Source of the DNA: Gemmatimonadota bacterium
Lineage (GTDB): Bacteria; Gemmatimonadota; Gemmatimonadetes; Longimicrobiales; Gaopeijiaceae
Length of the DNA stretch: 34,659 nucleotides
Reading direction: 5' to 3'
Assembly: GCA_007125125.1 (NCBI GenBank)
Contig: SLDT01000072.1
Span: 1 to 34,659, forward strand
The notes under the pieces are model-generated. The model made no database searches, had not been told where the DNA came from, and saw nothing but the letters and a program-made list of their open reading frames with translations. The translations under genes were made by a program, and so were the position numbers. Positions 32,101-34,659 of the stretch are shown here, piece after piece. Each line of letters begins with the position of its first letter. The first letter of the stretch is position 1.

Positions 32101-34659
32101 CCGCAACCTCGACCTCCTCGCCCGGACCGGCCACCGCGCGTTCGGGCCTCACCTCGACCCCGAGGCGGTGCTCCTCGGCCGAGATCGTGAAGAAGCCCTG
32201 TCGCGGCAGACGCAGCTCGTCCGGGCCGGGACCGGTCGCGATCCTTGCCTCGACAGCGTAGCCGCCCGGGGCGAAGGGATCGAGGGGGACCTCGACCGCC
32301 GCCGATCCCTCCTCGAGTTGGAAGGGGAGCGCCGCCCGCACGCCACCGCGGCTCACGACGAGCGTTCCCTCCCCGCTCGAGACGGGGGCCGTCACGAGCA
32401 CGCGGGCGGTGTCTCCCGGCTCATAGCGGGACCGATCGAGCGCGACCTGGACGTTCGGGAACTGCATGGGGCCGGCTTCAAAGGCCAAGCCCCCCCCCCA
32501 CGCGCCCCTCGCGAGCACGACGAGTTCCGAGCGCGCACGCCGTCCCTCCGGATCTCGAACGAGCGCCGAGATCCGGTACTCCCCCACCTCGCCCGGCTCG
32601 AAGGAGCAGAGCCGGAGCGATTCTCCCTCTGGCCCCGCCTCGGCACGGCAGTCGAGGGGCACCGGCACGTCGCCCGTCCCGACCGACTCCAGCCGCACCA
32701 TGTTCCCGGCCGGGAGCCTCTCCGCGGTCACCTCGGGGACGACCCCCGGGACCGCCGTGCCCTCCGGATCGACAACTGCCACCCGGATCTCGAAGCGCTC
32801 ACCCACGAGCCCCCAGCGCCGATCAGCCTGCACGGCGGGCAGGAACGCAGCAGGAAGCAGGACCACATCCGTGCGGTCCGACCCCACCATCCGGTTCAGG
32901 TCGCGCACCTCGGCCTCGAGCTGGAGGCGCACGATGTGCAGGTCATCCGTCACCCCGGGAACGAGCCGAAGGGTGTGGGTCCCGAAGGCGTCGCTCCGGC
33001 TCTCCAGCGTCCGCACCGCCGCCCGCCGTCCGCCCGCCGACACCGAACGGCGCTGGGGCCCGAAGTTCCAGCCCTGCCAGCCGGGCGCGGTCCATCCCCC
33101 GGTGAAGGGGTTCGCCCGCCAGCTCACCTCCGCGCCGGAAAGCCCCGGGCCGTCGTAGTAGTTTGCCGAGATCCGCGCCTCGAATGCCTGTCCGGGAAGG
33201 TGCGGACCCGGGTCGACCTCGAGCGAGGAGTGGTACTCCGGTCGCCGGAACTCCGCGACCTCGAAGGCAGAGGTCGCCCTCCAGCCGTTAGAGGCAACCG
33301 GGCGACCCTCCCGCATCGCGGTCAGACTCACGACGGCGCGCCCGGGCTCCGCTTCGTCCGGCATCTCGAAGTCGATGTCGAAGCGCCCGTCACCCACGAG
33401 GGGAGAGCGCCCCTCGGCGAGGGTGATCCCGCGCCGGTCCCGCACCTGCCAGCCAACCCCGTCCATGATGCCCGGCACCTCGAGCGCGGCCGATCGATCC
33501 CCTCCGATCGATCGCACCCACCCCTCGATGCGGATCGCCTCGCCCGGGCGGTAGAGCCCGCGATCGGTGACAACGTGCCAGCGCGGCGCGGGACCCGTCG
33601 GGCTCCGGACAAAGGTCCTCCAGCCCGTGCGAATGGTCGCGGGCGGGAAGATCGCCACATCGTCTCCGCGCGAGGCGATCACGAGCGAGTCTCCCCCTTC
33701 CGAGAGCGGAAGGGTGACGAAACCCTGGCCATCCGTCCGGCCCGAGGCCCCCGATGACGACATCCGCACCTCGACCCCCTCGGCGGGGCGCACCCCGTCA
33801 ATCTCCCAGACCCGGGCGGTGAGGCTCGCATGGTCCCAGTGCGCATGGAGGGCGAGTTCGGTGCGCTGCACCCAGGCCGCCTCGTCGGTGACCCGCTCTC
33901 CCTCGGCGTCCCAGCCCCGGGCCACGGCAACGAGGTGCCGCGCCTCGATCCCCTCGAGGGAGAGCTCGTGCCGCAGGTAGGCCGCCTCGATCCCTTCCGG
34001 TGCCAGTCGCTCGACACGTACACTCCTCCCCGGCGCCGTGAAGGGGGGCGGATCCCGCTCCCGCAACCGGTCCATCGCGGCCACGAAGGCCGGCCAGTCG
34101 GAGGGCTCCACCTCGAAGAACTCGACCTCGACCTGCCGGAGCGCCCGGGTCGGCACCGTGAGCACAGGCGGGGCGGTCGGATCGAGGACGATGATGTGCC
34201 CCCCCTCGATCGCAAGCGAGGAGGAGGCCGCCCCGAAGTGCACCTCGAAGCTTCGCTCACCCTCGAGCGACTGTCCGAAGTGGTCACGCCACTCGTCCGC
34301 GAGTTCGACCCGGTACGTCGTGAAGGGCTCCCAGCTCCCCGAGACCCGGACCGATCGCCCGTCGGGCCAGACCGCCATCGCCCGCGGCTCTGGTGTGATC
34401 CGGAGCTGTTCGGCCAGCTCCCGCCCCTCGAGGAGCGCCTCGTCGAGGGGGTTCGAGAGCTCGATCCTGAAGGACTGCCGGGCGCCACAGGGCTCGGCGC
34501 GATCGCCGCACTCCACCTCCGAGACCCGAAAGGGCCCTCGCGTCCGGAAGCTGAGCTCCTGGACCCGCCCCGCCGGGAGCGGCCCCTCGGCCGAGGGCAG
34601 CGCGGCCGCCAGCTCCAGCCGCACCTCCGTCTCGGGAGGAAGGGCCTCCCGCGGCCGCA
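29120..34659 (-). CDS. Alpha-2-macroglobulin family protein lacking the thioester (5' end outside window)
   Basis: At least 1845 residues; the frame is open to the window edge and continues upstream of the GTG at 34624 (REALPPETEVRLEL), so the true start and signal peptide are not visible. The MG2-type signature DRGLYRPGEAIRIEGWVRS lies near 33520-33575. The A2M domain VRLPDTVTRYRIFAVATRGASDFG lies near 31335-31410. Where family members carry PYGC-E-Q, this protein reads LCLRPAPWPEPTVQRLMAV (about 30770-30830), so no thioester can form. A beta-rich insert near 31690-31830 (GRDGELRAEGLEPGRYTLVLHF) looks like a carboxypeptidase-regulatory-type fold. Bacterial homologues are periplasmic protease traps often paired with PBP1C; no pbpC is seen here. 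Without the thioester, covalent trapping is unlikely. Confidence 0.9.
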   Translation of the reverse strand, partial: RPREALPPETEVRLELAAALPSAEGPLPAGRVQELSFRTRGPFRVSEVECGDRAEPCGARQSFRIELSNPLDEALLEGRELAEQLRITPEPRAMAVWPDGRSVRVSGSWEPFTTYRVELADEWRDHFGQSLEGERSFEVHFGAASSSLAIEGGHIIVLDPTAPPVLTVPTRALRQVEVEFFEVEPSDWPAFVAAMDRLRERDPPPFTAPGRSVRVERLAPEGIEAAYLRHELSLEGIEARHLVAVARGWDAEGERVTDEAAWVQRTELALHAHWDHASLTARVWEIDGVRPAEGVEVRMSSSGASGRTDGQGFVTLPLSEGGDSLVIASRGDDVAIFPPATIRTGWRTFVRSPTGPAPRWHVVTDRGLYRPGEAIRIEGWVRSIGGDRSAALEVPGIMDGVGWQVRDRRGITLAEGRSPLVGDGRFDIDFEMPDEAEPGRAVVSLTAMREGRPVASNGWRATSAFEVAEFRRPEYHSSLEVDPGPHLPGQAFEARISANYYDGPGLSGAEVSWRANPFTGGWTAPGWQGWNFGPQRRSVSAGGRRAAVRTLESRSDAFGTHTLRLVPGVTDDLHIVRLQLEAEVRDLNRMVGSDRTDVVLLPAAFLPAVQADRRWGLVGERFEIRVAVVDPEGTAVPGVVPEVTAERLPAGNMVRLESVGTGDVPVPLDCRAEAGPEGESLRLCSFEPGEVGEYRISALVRDPEGRRARSELVVLARGAWGGGLAFEAGPMQFPNVQVALDRSRYEPGDTARVLVTAPVSSGEGTLVVSRGGVRAALPFQLEEGSAAVEVPLDPFAPGGYAVEARIATGPGPDELRLPRQGFFTISAEEHRLGVEVRPERAVAGPGEEVEVAVQVNDHAGFPASGAEVTLWAVDEAILTLGSYQLDDPLQFFHERWRGSRIVSSSLQETIAWGRRAPPRGVSLRLLHARLGRPMLDVSGTIEELGLELLDGRDGELRAEGLEPGRYTLVLHFADDEVFRQEIEVGEDGVDLGVLLVDPAVPASDFTEGGGVLRASGARGDVVYAQSRITSGITISATTFDAAGPMAIPAPPGLAADQTVQVRSLFTPLATFEAGLETDAAGEVRTVVRLPDTVTRYRIFAVATRGASDFGTAEGTLTARRDLVARVAPPRFLLPGDRARVALLVQNATDEPMEVEVVARALGLELEGEPGMRVELPPGDRRELRLPLLAGATGEARLQLLARGIEGGAVAPLDAVEVGFPVHPGASPRVVAAMGELPAGDALHLPIALPADAARGYGELELTVAASPFQWLGDALVALCLRPAPWPEPTVQRLMAVAALAGHLEALAVPPLPPAEELLRDAERDAIRIFDWVDPWLVGRTPDDALDRGGMAPFLVSHAAHALALAEEAGIPLEAGRANRLRGRLALRVEQIEANPDLDDPTHPGNGADPVLIAHTLYAASLWTGEGTNGPDPDGVRRALLAWSAGLDLDQLPAEALAWILATAAGISDGGAEALGAEALRILENRTIVEGGAATIRQGATLTATGPGGERTLLSSHRRTDSVVLSALVEARPSHPLVAPLARGLLGHRDGSAVGLIPESGWTMMALGHALQAAESEPVALDLRAWIDGSPWGEGTLATSTSPDEAGHARWTLPLVELLEAEDGDARTSRLVLESRGEGTLHWRAGLRWAPGSGNEPAVDRGFVVSRSYEAIDAPDDVMRDEDGTWRIRAGARVRVRVMLSAPVRRTQVRLVDPLPAGFEPVDVRLRGVGFTHDPGGGAVATMPVPRPALLSPETPWWIAGSTDWTELLFRWRILDGHPWHTHLERRDDRIEAWTPLLPAGSYESTWIVRATLPGEFRAPPVQVEAFNAPELHGRGAGERVIIEER

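Noticed and set aside
29837-33757. 1306-residue open frame antisense to the alpha-2-macroglobulin gene
   Set aside because: It is rich in Arg, Gly, Pro, His and Asp with no domain, and mirrors a gene with clear family motifs; long antisense frames are expected at this GC content.

Overview
The window is very GC-rich, gene-dense DNA from a diderm (Gram-negative-type) bacterium. The evidence for two membranes is two TonB-dependent outer-membrane receptors, several lipoproteins and an alpha-2-macroglobulin-like protein. No rRNA, tRNA, phage gene, transposase or CRISPR array was seen. The combination of a sufC-sufB-sufD-Rieske-sufS-sufU operon, a SerC of the '[11 protein letters not shown]' type, CarboxypepD_reg TonB receptors, a choice-of-anchor-Q beta-helix lipoprotein and both Fur-like and DtxR/IdeR-like operators suggests a Gemmatimonadota-like or neighbouring lineage. 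That assignment is an inference from style, not proof.

Layout. (1) 1-4649, minus strand: a tight operon read leftwards, consisting of a lipoprotein, a saccharopine-dehydrogenase-like enoyl reductase, a methyltransferase, a small HicB-like protein, a decayed hicA, a polytopic membrane protein with an HGHSH motif, and a second methyltransferase cut by the window edge. Most junctions overlap by 4 nt. (2) 4650-5149: a 500-bp divergent control region with an unusual four-copy array of 23-bp repeats whose spacers can fold, plus promoter-like TTGACA boxes. (3) 5150-9602, plus strand: a reduced-sulfur module with two YeeE/YedE (PmpA/PmpB-like) transporter halves, a persulfide-dioxygenase/rhodanese fusion and a SulP transporter. 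The start of the SulP gene is embedded in a perfect 33-bp palindrome. (4) 9697-12467, plus: serC-serA, the first two steps of phosphorylated serine biosynthesis. A patatin-like lipase (12457-13359, minus) converges on it with an 11-bp overlap. (5) 13446-19429, plus: the suf iron-sulfur assembly operon behind a good sigma70-type promoter with a perfect 15-bp palindrome at the predicted start site. A Rieske ferredoxin is built into the operon and two intercistronic hairpins are present. (6) 19381-23195, minus: a TonB receptor translationally coupled to a lipoprotein metallophosphoesterase. (7) 23196-23655: a divergent metal-control region with a Fur-like box on one side and two DtxR/IdeR-like boxes on the other. 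(8) 23656-29068, plus: a ZnuD-like TonB receptor and a large beta-helix lipoprotein, ending at a strong hairpin. (9) 29120-34659, minus: an alpha-2-macroglobulin family protein that has lost the thioester motif and whose 5' end lies outside the window.

A theme links the middle of the window: sulfur import and persulfide oxidation, serine supply (the precursor of cysteine), Fe-S cluster assembly from cysteine sulfur, and metal-regulated outer-membrane uptake. The joint regulation implied by this is an inference. The most unusual non-coding signals are the 4765-4903 repeat array, the SulP start-site palindrome and the two-regulator metal-control region.
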